Positions 5,672-10,596 of a DNA stretch of 20,233 bases are shown here, in pieces. Source of the stretch: a virus. Each line of letters starts with the position of its first letter. Position 1 is the first letter of the stretch. The stretch spans positions 1 through 20,233 of the IMG/VR virus record IMGVR_UViG_3300037963_000187; one strand, given 5' to 3'. The notes below the pieces were generated by a model. The model had not been told where the DNA came from. It did no database searches and was given only the letters and a program-made list of their open reading frames with translations. The translations under genes and the position numbers were made by a program.

Positions 5672-6082
5672 TTATAACTCTGCTCTAAATGAACAGAACT
5701 TATCTGATTTAACACGATCTAGTATTTTTTTACCTAGTTCATATCGTGCATACCACATTAGATAGTAGTGGTATTTACTTTTTTGATGATCTTCTATTGA
5801 CTGACCTGTTTCTGGTACAGGTACATTCAATAGCTTACACATTTCTTCTCTAGTATAGCCATCATTCTTTTTGAAGAAATCATCTAGTAAACCTTTTCTC
5901 CAATCTAAACGCTGACAACATTCATCTAAACCTGCTTGTATTTTTGGTATATGTTCATCATCAAAATAATATTCAAGATAATCTGGTTGAAATCCTATTG
6001 ATCCAAAGAAATCTGCATCATTACTAGATTGTATACCAAACCAGAACTTACCTTCTATATCACCCTCGTAATATCTACCCAT
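5672..6082 (-). CDS. Conserved hypothetical protein
   Basis: A 136-residue acidic/aromatic protein. The opening MGRYYEGDIEGKFWFGIQSS, followed by DYLEYYFDDEHI, is a pattern I associate with a small unknown phage/metagenome family; no function is known to me. The middle (EEMCKLLNVPVPE) and the tyrosine-rich helix KYHYYLMWYARYELGKKIL complete it. AAAGGAGG lies 9 nt before the ATG, and the start overlaps the upstream gene by 8 nt (ATGGGTAG). It is the last gene before the structured gap upstream of DUF932. Confidence 0.75.
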   Translation of the reverse strand: MGRYYEGDIEGKFWFGIQSSNDADFFGSIGFQPDYLEYYFDDEHIPKIQAGLDECCQRLDWRKGLLDDFFKKNDGYTREEMCKLLNVPVPETGQSIEDHQKSKYHYYLMWYARYELGKKILDRVKSDKFCSFRAEL

Positions 6083-6326
6083 TTCTAATAGCCTCCTTTA
6101 GTTTTACTGCTGCTTCATTTAAATACTTAATCGTATGTGTTGTTTGAATTAGTTCTGCTTCTACATTATCTATAGTAGAACAGAGTTGTGTTATCATTTC
6201 ATTATGTACTAACACAACCTCATCAAACTTATGTCTAGATACAACATCAGTAGGAGCTATATCATCATACATTTTTTGTACTGACTCAATCCATCTGAGT
6301 TGTAATACTTTCATTGACTCACTCAT
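6075..6326 (-). CDS. Hypothetical helical protein
   Basis: An 83-residue, almost fully helical protein with heptad-like hydrophobic spacing (KVLQLRWIESVQKMYDDI, then MITQLCSTIDNVEAELI), suggesting a coiled coil. No catalytic or zinc motif. GGAGG lies upstream of the ATG, and it overlaps both neighbours by exactly 8 nt (ATGAGTGA upstream, ATGGGTAG downstream). Function unknown. Confidence 0.7.
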   Translation of the reverse strand: MSESMKVLQLRWIESVQKMYDDIAPTDVVSRHKFDEVVLVHNEMITQLCSTIDNVEAELIQTTHTIKYLNEAAVKLKEAIRNG

Positions 6327-6510
6327 TATCTTCCTCCTTCATATCCACTGGCTCTAGCCATTCACCATGTCCTTCACATTCTTCACATGGATCACATTCA
6401 TCAGGAGCATTACCCCATGGTATTACACCTAGTCCATTACATCTAAAGCATGGTACGGACACACTAAACTCAACGTTTAAGTCCGTTTCTGCATATGTTT
6501 TTGTACTCAT
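6319..6510 (-). CDS. DnaJ-type zinc-finger miniprotein
   Basis: A 63-residue protein containing two CxxCxGxG motifs, CFRCNGLG (21-28) and CEECEGHG (42-49), the zinc-binding unit of DnaJ/Hsp40 cysteine-rich domains, but with no J domain. Such stand-alone units can bind proteins or act in disulfide or zinc chemistry. The start is ATG 6510: GGGAGG lies 6 nt upstream, whereas a longer reading from TTG 6531 would place that Shine-Dalgarno inside the gene. Overlaps the preceding gene by 41 nt and the following one by 8 nt. Zinc binding is well supported by motif; role unknown. Confidence 0.75.
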   Translation of the reverse strand: MSTKTYAETDLNVEFSVSVPCFRCNGLGVIPWGNAPDECDPCEECEGHGEWLEPVDMKEEDNE

Positions 6511-6697
6511 CTCGTTCCTCCCAAGTTTCAATTAGTTTATTCAAACGATCACTTACATCTTTGATACGATCCTCTAAATTTTGTGATGCTTCAAATACAT
6601 ATTTAGCATCAGTCATAATTACTCCTGCTTCTTCTTGGCATTTACCAAGATCAGTTAGTATATTCTCAATGACATTCTTATCTAATAGATTACTCAT
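6470..6697 (-). CDS. Hypothetical coiled-coil protein
   Basis: A 75-residue helical protein (ENILTDLGKCQEEAG, then NLEDRIKDVSDRLNKLIETWEER) with heptad-type spacing. A longer frame starts at 6781, but that part lies wholly within the preceding gene. GAGAGGGAAG stands right before ATG 6700/6697. ATG 6697 gives the 8-nt overlap (ATGAGTAA) seen at several junctions in this operon and is chosen here. Function unknown. Confidence 0.65.
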   Translation of the reverse strand: MSNLLDKNVIENILTDLGKCQEEAGVIMTDAKYVFEASQNLEDRIKDVSDRLNKLIETWEERDEYKNICRNGLKR

Positions 6698-6980
6698 CAT
6701 CTTCCCTCTCTGGTATATCTTCGTAGTCTGGATCTGGATAGTCATCTCGGATTGCATCATCAACAACATCATAGATCTCATCCTTTAGTCTGAATGGATA
6801 TCCTCCTTGCAACATTGATATATAGCAGTTTTCTTTTAGTTCCTCCCATGTATCAAATCCTACGAACTTGTTTTCATCATATACTTTCATTAGATAATCT
6901 AATGCTTCATCATCTAGAGTATCACCCTCATAGTCTGATGGTGGTATATCACTGTCTTGTATTTTCTTTAGTAATGACAT
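6690..6980 (-). CDS. Hypothetical highly acidic protein
   Basis: A 96-residue protein very rich in Asp/Glu, with about half of its C-terminal quarter acidic (DDAIRDDYPDPDYEDIPERE). The centre (FVGFDTWEELKENCYISML) looks helical. Highly acidic early phage proteins sometimes mimic DNA or inhibit host nucleic-acid-binding proteins, but there is no direct evidence here. AAAAGGAGG lies about 6 nt before the ATG, one of the stronger ribosome-binding sites in the operon, and a 17-bp palindrome lies next to it. Confidence 0.7.
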   Translation of the reverse strand: MSLLKKIQDSDIPPSDYEGDTLDDEALDYLMKVYDENKFVGFDTWEELKENCYISMLQGGYPFRLKDEIYDVVDDAIRDDYPDPDYEDIPEREDDE

Positions 6981-6990
6981 TTATTCCTCC

Positions 6991-7007
6991 TTTTGAATAA
7001 TTCAAAA
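6991..7007. repeat. Perfect palindrome upstream of the acidic-protein gene
   Basis: TTTTGAATAATTCAAAA reads the same on both strands around a central base, with 8-bp arms. It lies immediately upstream of, and on the - strand runs into, the AAAAGGAGG ribosome-binding site of the 6980 gene. It could be an operator for a dimeric regulator or a hairpin that hides the ribosome-binding site. The 7008-7034 stretch holds no gene. Confidence 0.45.
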
Positions 7008-7034
7008 CATCGGATTCGGACCTTACAATCTAAC

Positions 7035-7052
7035 GCAAGGCTTAAGCCTTGC
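7035..7052 (-). repeat. Perfect 18-bp palindrome at the 3' end of the 41-aa gene
   Basis: GCAAGGCTTAAGCCTTGC is a perfect palindrome with no spacer and contains the TAA stop of the small membrane-protein gene. As RNA it would fold with a tight loop centred on the stop codon; as DNA it is a dyad. No U-run follows on either strand, so termination is uncertain. It may separate two parts of the operon. Confidence 0.5.
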
Positions 7053-7167
7053 TGTCGTCATCCAGTATTTGACGTACAAATTTATATGATAGATATCCTC
7101 CTACTATCATAGATATAATATATAATACTAGAACAATAGATCCTAGCACAGATAGTACTGTCATCAT
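7042..7167 (-). CDS. Small single-pass membrane protein
   Basis: A 41-residue protein, short N-terminus then a long hydrophobic segment (VLSVLGSIVLVLYIISMIVG) and a charged tail ending in QILDDDSKA. A single-span membrane peptide of unknown function. Two ATGs (7167, 7164) are adjacent; the first overlaps the stop of the preceding two-span membrane protein by 4 nt (ATGA), which supports coupled translation. AAAGG is present about 8 nt upstream. The stop codon lies inside an 18-bp palindrome. It is easily missed because of its length. Confidence 0.6.
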   Translation of the reverse strand: MMTVLSVLGSIVLVLYIISMIVGGYLSYKFVRQILDDDSKA

Positions 7168-7457
7168 TGTTTCTTACCTTTCTTTTTGTTCACAATGTAT
7201 TTGGTTACACGATTAGCAGTAAACACAATGTATATCCATACTGGAGCTGCGATTACAGATAGCACCAGAGTTGGATTGATACCCAACAATAGCATCATAA
7301 ATACAAACCCACCACCAAGTGATAGATATACGATAACAAATGTTCCTATATAATCTGCATTAGATTGGAAATCAAAACTTGTCAGAGCTTTGAATATATC
7401 CTTGAACATCGTTATGATTGATAGACTTAATACGCCTAATATTTTTCCTATGGTCAT
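7164..7457 (-). CDS. Two-span membrane protein
   Basis: A 97-residue protein with an amphipathic hydrophobic N-terminus (about 5-17), two membrane helices (39-59, with GGGFVFMMLLLG; and 62-81, with VLSVIAAPVWIYIVFTA) and a strongly basic tail (KKKGKK). Two spans plus a basic tail is a shape shared by holins, antiholins and superinfection-exclusion proteins, so the function cannot be fixed. GGAAGGAGTG lies about 5 nt before the ATG. It is preceded by an overlapping tiny membrane-protein frame and followed by another one. Confidence 0.75.
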   Translation of the reverse strand: MTIGKILGVLSLSIITMFKDIFKALTSFDFQSNADYIGTFVIVYLSLGGGFVFMMLLLGINPTLVLSVIAAPVWIYIVFTANRVTKYIVNKKKGKKQ

Positions 7458-7509
7458 TGTTACACTCCTTCCACATTACATATATTAGAAAACATAAAGC
7501 TAATTCCAT
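7372..7509 (-). CDS. Possible 45-aa membrane peptide overlapping the two-span protein
   Basis: From ATG 7509 the frame encodes a 45-residue peptide with an N-terminal hydrophobic stretch (ELALCFLIYVMW) and a basic hydrophilic remainder (HRKNIRRIKSI). GAGGGAGG stands 6 nt before this ATG, a strong reason to believe it. The last 86 nt overlap the next gene in another frame, and that gene's own ribosome-binding site lies inside this one. A longer frame from TTG 7560 has no matching site. Function unknown. Confidence 0.45.
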   Translation of the reverse strand: MELALCFLIYVMWKECNNDHRKNIRRIKSINHNDVQGYIQSSDKF

Positions 7510-7541
7510 ACGGACCTCCCTCAGTTCATCCCACTCGATAT

Positions 7542-7576
7542 AAAAAAAATAGTTGGACAATGGGGTAGAAACCCCA
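7542..7576 (-). terminator. Possible terminator after the 167-aa gene
   Basis: TGGGGT (7561-7566) and ACCCCA (7571-7576) form a 6-bp stem with a 4-nt loop just past the stop of the gene ending at 7595. On the - strand a run of eight T follows (complement of 7542-7549), but 11 nt after the stem, further than in a classic intrinsic terminator. It could cause partial termination within the operon. Confidence 0.4.
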
Positions 7577-7594
7577 CTATCCCAAATAAAACTT

Positions 7595-8098
7595 TTACTT
7601 CAGCATAGACTCTGTCAATCGCTGCACATCTGCCAATTCCTTTGGTGTCATGTCTTTCAATGTTCTGACACTACCATTTGACTTCTGTGGCAATTTACGT
7701 TTTTTGTAATCCTCTTGGTATAATTCAAGATACAACTTAGCTGCTGCCTCATTCATAGCTTGAAATTTACGATACAAAGCATCATATGTTTTTGCAAGAG
7801 CTACCTGACTGTCAAAGTTAGTCTGTGCTATTTCTTGACCTGTCGTTGCAACACGCTCATTGATAATACTGTCTTGCAAATTATCTTTTGCTTTATCGTA
7901 ATATCCTTTGAATGTTTGCATTGATTTGAAAGTGCTGTTGCAAATACCCCACAGGTAGATATTCATATACTTGGTATCAATACCAGATGTTTGATCTACT
8001 TGTGCTTGGTAAATACTATACCAATCTACCCCTGTCATTGCATTGATTGCATCAATTTCAGCGGCATTAGTTTCGATACGTGGAACAAAATTAGTCAT
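7595..8098 (-). CDS. Hypothetical early protein
   Basis: A 167-residue hydrophilic protein with many helices, Tyr- and Gln-rich (VDWYSIYQAQVDQ; LYLELYQEDYKKRK), and a C-terminal motif TLKDMTPKELADVQRLTES. I do not recognise it. The start ATG 8098 (MTNFVPRIE) follows GGAGG by 6 nt; an upstream frame to 8131 lies within the preceding gene and is rejected. It overlaps that gene by 8 nt (ATGACTAA). Third gene of the leftward operon, so likely expressed early. Confidence 0.7.
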   Translation of the reverse strand: MTNFVPRIETNAAEIDAINAMTGVDWYSIYQAQVDQTSGIDTKYMNIYLWGICNSTFKSMQTFKGYYDKAKDNLQDSIINERVATTGQEIAQTNFDSQVALAKTYDALYRKFQAMNEAAAKLYLELYQEDYKKRKLPQKSNGSVRTLKDMTPKELADVQRLTESMLK

Positions 8099-8282
8099 AT
8101 ACAACCTCCAATTCTTGTTGTGTTTGTTCATCTAGCTCTGCAAGATCCTCATAACCCATATACTGGTTAATACTTGCTAGAGTATTTTCCTCTAGAGCTG
8201 CCTCATCAAACTTTTTCTGAGCTTTTAAATCCCTAATTCTCTGAACTTGTTTGACGTATTCTTCTTCAAATGGATTAAACAT
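8091..8282 (-). CDS. Hypothetical small acidic protein
   Basis: A 63-residue, helical, acidic protein (FEEEYVKQVQRIRDLKAQKKFDE, then DLAELDEQTQQELEVVYD). ATG 8282 is preceded by GAGG at 6 nt spacing. Overlaps both neighbours by 8 nt (ATGTTTAA at its start, ATGACTAA at its end). Function unknown. Confidence 0.65.
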   Translation of the reverse strand: MFNPFEEEYVKQVQRIRDLKAQKKFDEAALEENTLASINQYMGYEDLAELDEQTQQELEVVYD

Positions 8283-8466
8283 TTTTATCCTCACTTTCTT
8301 CTATCGCCTTGGCGAGATCCTCTATCGCCTGATGGTAACCATCTATGTAAAGCCAATCTGGTCCATCACCACCCCCTGATTTCTCAAGTTCTTGTTTTTT
8401 TGTAATACCGATCCATTTGAGTTTCTGAAGCAGTATGAAGCCAGTACGTAAATCTAGTTTTTTCAT
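8275..8466 (-). CDS. Hypothetical first gene of the leftward operon
   Basis: A 63-residue protein, MKKLDLRTGF at the N-terminus, a Gly-rich turn (SGGGDGPDW) and an acidic C-terminal helix (AIEDLAKAIEESEDKNV). AAAGGAG lies 7 nt before ATG 8466, so the longer frame from 8502 is not needed. It is the first gene transcribed leftward from the divergent control region, and one arm of the long inverted repeat there (8481-8505) forms its 5' leader, immediately upstream of the ribosome-binding site. Function unknown. Confidence 0.65.
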   Translation of the reverse strand: MKKLDLRTGFILLQKLKWIGITKKQELEKSGGGDGPDWLYIDGYHQAIEDLAKAIEESEDKNV

Positions 8467-8480
8467 TATATAACTCCTTT

Positions 8481-8648
8481 CTAGATTTCTAAAGATTATC
8501 ATAAACTTTAGTCAAGGTTGGCGAGACGCACGAGCCTATCTCAATGTCGCACACCTTCGTGCGATATTTAGACGATTTTGGAGGAATCAGCGCCTCGAAG
8601 CGCCCTCCAAAATTGCCTTGCACTTTTATGATATCCTAGTAAATCTAG
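8481..8648. repeat. 168-nt element with long imperfect terminal inverted repeats
   Basis: The left end 8481-8505 and right end 8625-8648 are reverse complements with few mismatches: CTAGATTT (8481-8488) with AAATCTAG (8641-8648) and ATCATAAA (8498-8505) with TTTATGAT (8625-8632), joined by mostly matching spacers. Inside, TCGCAC (8547-8552) pairs with GTGCGA (8559-8564), or CGCACGA (8527-8533) with TCGTGCG (8557-8563), and ATTTTGGAGG (8575-8584) pairs with CCTCCAAAAT (8604-8613) around an inner GCGC/GCGC stem with a 6-nt loop. It lies exactly between divergent early and late genes. A replication origin, a bidirectional control element, a structured RNA or a MITE-like insertion are possible. 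Confidence 0.6.
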
Positions 8649-8779
8649 AGAGAGAGAAGGACTAACCGAACAGACTCGATTGTCTTGGCATCTGCGTAGC
8701 AGATCTAAACACGTGGATCGCTGTGAGCTAGTCTTAGAACTCAGAATACTATGTATTCATCGGCTAGGAGGGTGGTTCT
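8649..8779 (+). promoter_or_regulatory. Leader of the late operon
   Basis: A 131-nt noncoding stretch before the small terminase gene. It begins with a purine-rich GAGAGAGAGAAGGA and contains a tight hairpin, ATCTGC-GTA-GCAGAT (8690-8704). AGGAGGG about 7 nt before ATG 8780 is the ribosome-binding site. A late promoter must lie here or in the adjoining repeat element, but I could not place -35/-10 boxes with confidence. Confidence 0.45.
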
Positions 8780-9238
8780 ATGCCACCACGAGTAGACGAT
8801 ACAAATGATTACAAAAAAGTACTTGACAGCCAATATTGGCACAAGGTATCTATCGTTATGGCTAGGACAATGAAAGGTCAAGACGGTTTGACATATAAAC
8901 AGAGGTTATTGGTCGATACCCTCGTAACGTCTGGTTGCACCATAACCGAAGCTGCGAAAAAGGCAGGATATTCTAAGACAGAAAGTGGTAGAGTAATAGC
9001 GTCAAGGACGTTACGAATCCCAAAGGTCCAAGAGTACTACCGACAACAGGTAGCCGAGATAGGACTGCTTGGTTCAATCCCAGCAGTTAAGACTTTGGTT
9101 AGGCTTTCCAGTGAAGCCAAGAGTGATTACGTGAAGCTCGAAGCCAGTAAAGATATCCTTGATCGGTCTGGGTTCAAAGCTCCTCAGACTCCTACTATAG
9201 CTGCTGCAAATTTGTCTATAAAGATCGACATAGACTAA
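8780..9238 (+). CDS. terS: Terminase small subunit
   Basis: DNA-recognition subunit of the packaging motor. The 152-residue chain contains the Terminase_2-type helix-turn-helix region: LTYKQRLLVDTLVTSG (37-52), TEAAKKAGYSKTESGRVI (56-73) and RIPKVQEYYRQQ, the pattern of an LT-x-KQ-x-x-F/L-V helix, an A-A-x-x-AGYS turn and the V-x-x-Y/F helix. AGGAGGG precedes the ATG. It is the first gene of the rightward operon and lies about 1.35 kb ahead of the large subunit, separated by small basic-protein genes, an unusual spacing. Confidence 0.8.
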   Translation: MPPRVDDTNDYKKVLDSQYWHKVSIVMARTMKGQDGLTYKQRLLVDTLVTSGCTITEAAKKAGYSKTESGRVIASRTLRIPKVQEYYRQQVAEIGLLGSIPAVKTLVRLSSEAKSDYVKLEASKDILDRSGFKAPQTPTIAAANLSIKIDID

Positions 9239-9245
9239 GTAGAGC

Positions 9246-9470
9246 ATGGGGGTTAGAAAAGCAGGGCGACAGCAAGATAAAACCACCTCTACACACAACA
9301 TAGGCGAAAAAGGTCCGTGTTACAATCAGTTACAAATACTGAACTGGACACATAAAGAACACATTAAGTACTGTCGTTGCCGAGAGTGTGGAGAGTTTGC
9401 TCCGTTTCATATCAAGAACGATATAGGTAGTTATTTCTTCCTGTGTTATGAACATTACAAACAACGTTGA
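9246..9470 (+). CDS. Small zinc-binding protein (hypothetical)
   Basis: A 74-residue protein with candidate zinc ligands in CRCREC (C43/C45/C48) and CYEH (C67, H70), and a basic N-terminus. The spacing resembles a small treble-clef or zinc-ribbon. No clear Shine-Dalgarno precedes ATG 9246, which lies 7 nt after the small terminase stop, so translation may be coupled or the start may differ. A run of ten T follows at 9476-9485. Function unknown. Confidence 0.55.
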   Translation: MGVRKAGRQQDKTTSTHNIGEKGPCYNQLQILNWTHKEHIKYCRCRECGEFAPFHIKNDIGSYFFLCYEHYKQR

Positions 9471-9500
9471 ATATATTTTTTTTTTGGGTAAAGTACGCCT

Positions 9501-9782
9501 ATGAGTCAGAGTTTATTAAAACGAATAGGTGTATCTGGATATAACAAACCTAAACGTACCCCTGGACATCCAAAGAAATCTCATGTGGTAGTTGCTAAAG
9601 AAGGCAATAAAGTAAAAACAATTAGATATGGTGAACAGGGAGCTAGTACAGCTGGTAAACCAAAAGCAGGAGAGTCTAAGAGAATGAAGATGAAAAGAAA
9701 ATCATTTAAGGCAAGACACGCAAAGAATATAGCTAAAGGAAAGATGTCAGCTGCGTTCTGGGCTAATAAATCAAAATGGTAA
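9501..9782 (+). CDS. DUF6321-like small basic protein
   Basis: A 93-residue, extremely basic protein. The pattern SLLKRIGVSGYNKPKRTPGH, followed by PKKSHVVVAKEGNKVKTIRYGEQG and a Lys/Arg/Met-rich C-terminus (SKRMKMKRKSFKARHAKNI), matches my recollection of DUF6321 proteins of marine phages. Net charge suggests DNA or RNA binding. Ribosome-binding site is weak. It overlaps the next gene by 7 nt. Family likely; function unknown, possibly a DNA-condensing or packaged protein. Confidence 0.75.
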   Translation: MSQSLLKRIGVSGYNKPKRTPGHPKKSHVVVAKEGNKVKTIRYGEQGASTAGKPKAGESKRMKMKRKSFKARHAKNIAKGKMSAAFWANKSKW

Positions 9783-9949
9783 AGAGTAGAGTTAATGAGG
9801 CTGGTAATTATACTAAGCCTGGAATGAGAAAGAGTTTATTTCAAAGAATTAAAGCTGGAGGTAAAGGAGGTAAGCCTGGACAGTGGTCAGCTAGAAAGGC
9901 TCAGATGTTAGCCAAACAATATAAAGCTAAGGGTGGTGGATATCGGTGA
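9776..9949 (+). CDS. Small basic protein, 57 aa
   Basis: ATG 9776 to TGA 9949 encodes a 57-residue basic protein with a Gly/Lys-rich centre (KAGGKGGKPGQWSARKAQML) and tail KQYKAKGGGYR. The G-x-W-S-A-R-K-A-Q-x-L-A-x-x-Y motif recurs, as I recall, in small proteins of marine phages. It overlaps the genes on either side (7 nt and 4 nt, the latter GTGA), so it is clearly part of a coupled series. No assigned function; nucleic-acid binding is inferred from charge. Confidence 0.7.
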   Translation: MVKSRVNEAGNYTKPGMRKSLFQRIKAGGKGGKPGQWSARKAQMLAKQYKAKGGGYR

Positions 9950-10188
9950 AGAAGCCACAAAGAAGTTTGAAAGCATGGACTAACCAGAAATGGAGAACTA
10001 AATCTGGAAAGCCATCTGCCAAAACTGGTGAACGCTATTTACCAGAAGCTGCGATCAAAGCATTGACTCCTGCTGAGTATGCAGCTACAACTAAAGCGAA
10101 ACGAAAAGGCAGTAAGAAAGGGAAACAATTTGTCAGACAACCCAAATCTATATCTGCTAAAACAAAACCTTTTAGGAGGGTATCATAA
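9946..10188 (+). CDS. DUF5872-like small basic protein
   Basis: An 80-residue basic protein starting with GTG inside a GTGA overlap. The run LKAWTNQKWRTKSGKPSA, then TGERYLPEAAIKAL and AEYAATTKAKRKGSKKGKQF, matches the DUF5872 pattern as I recall it. Rich in Lys/Thr/Ser/Ala with no acidic patch, like the flanking proteins. Third in a set of four basic proteins. Function unknown. Confidence 0.75.
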   Translation: MKKPQRSLKAWTNQKWRTKSGKPSAKTGERYLPEAAIKALTPAEYAATTKAKRKGSKKGKQFVRQPKSISAKTKPFRRVS

Positions 10189-10298
10189 TGTATGGAATGA
10201 AAAAACCAGCCGCTGGATCTAAAAAGTTAAAAGGAAAACAAAATAAACTTCCACCTGCTTTGAAGAAAAAGATTATGGCTAGTAAGAAGAAGAAGTAA
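10188..10298 (+). CDS. Tiny Lys-rich protein, 36 aa
   Basis: ATG 10188 shares its A with the preceding TAA stop, and AGGAGG lies about 9 nt upstream. The 36-residue product is mostly Lys/Pro/Ala (KKPAAGSKKLKGKQNK, ending KKKK). Strong ribosome-binding site and tight packing argue that it is translated. It extends the basic-protein series and could bind nucleic acid. Function unknown. Confidence 0.6.
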   Translation: MYGMKKPAAGSKKLKGKQNKLPPALKKKIMASKKKK

Positions 10299-10300
10299 TC

Positions 10301-10402
10301 ATGGAATATTTAAAAACAAAATGGAATAAGCTAAACAGAAATGCAAAGATATTTGTATGCTGTGTTCCTGTTCTAATTATTTTAGGATTAATATTTAATT
10401 AA
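10301..10402 (+). CDS. Tiny single-span membrane peptide, 33 aa
   Basis: ATG 10301 to TAA 10402 encodes 33 residues: a basic N-terminus (KTKWNKLNRNAK) and one hydrophobic helix (IFVCCVPVLIILGLIF). Two nt separate it from the preceding stop, and AAGAAGAAG serves as a weak ribosome-binding site. Positive-inside topology would place the N-terminus in the cytoplasm. Similar tiny membrane peptides occur in phage late operons; role unknown. Confidence 0.55.
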   Translation: MEYLKTKWNKLNRNAKIFVCCVPVLIILGLIFN

Positions 10403-10404
10403 AT

Positions 10405-10596
10405 ATGAGGTATGCAGAGGAGCTATCTTACGAGGATCGTCAAAGACTTCGTAAGATAGTAAAGAAGGAACATTTCAAACACTATCCTAAAGATCTAAGA
10501 TTCTCGGATCATGAAGCCGATAAATTTATAGATTCTCTATTACCAGAAACTATCTACAAGTTAATCAAAAGATCTGTAGATAATGGTATTGCTTGA
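10405..10596 (+). CDS. Hypothetical protein preceding large terminase
   Basis: A 63-residue, helical, charged protein (SYEDRQRLRKIVKKEHFKHYPKD, then EADKFIDSLLPETIYKLIKRSVD). Overlaps the large-terminase start by 4 nt (TTGA), which suggests coupled translation and a packaging-related role. No recognisable family or motif. Weak ribosome-binding site. Confidence 0.65.
   Translation: MRYAEELSYEDRQRLRKIVKKEHFKHYPKDLRFSDHEADKFIDSLLPETIYKLIKRSVDNGIA

Noticed and set aside
5499-5765. An 88-codon open frame on the + strand across the structured gap.
   Set aside because: It runs into the opposite-strand gene, has no ribosome-binding site and unusual composition. More likely a by-product of the GC-raised noncoding sequence.
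8649-8779. Possible tRNA in the late leader because of its hairpin and raised G+C.
   Set aside because: No T-arm consensus, acceptor stem or anticodon arm of the right spacing could be found.
9476-9485. Run of ten T before the DUF6321-like gene as an intrinsic terminator.
   Set aside because: Upstream only the spacerless CAACGTTG palindrome is present, with no hairpin of useful length. It could instead be an AT-rich promoter part or a slippage-prone tract.
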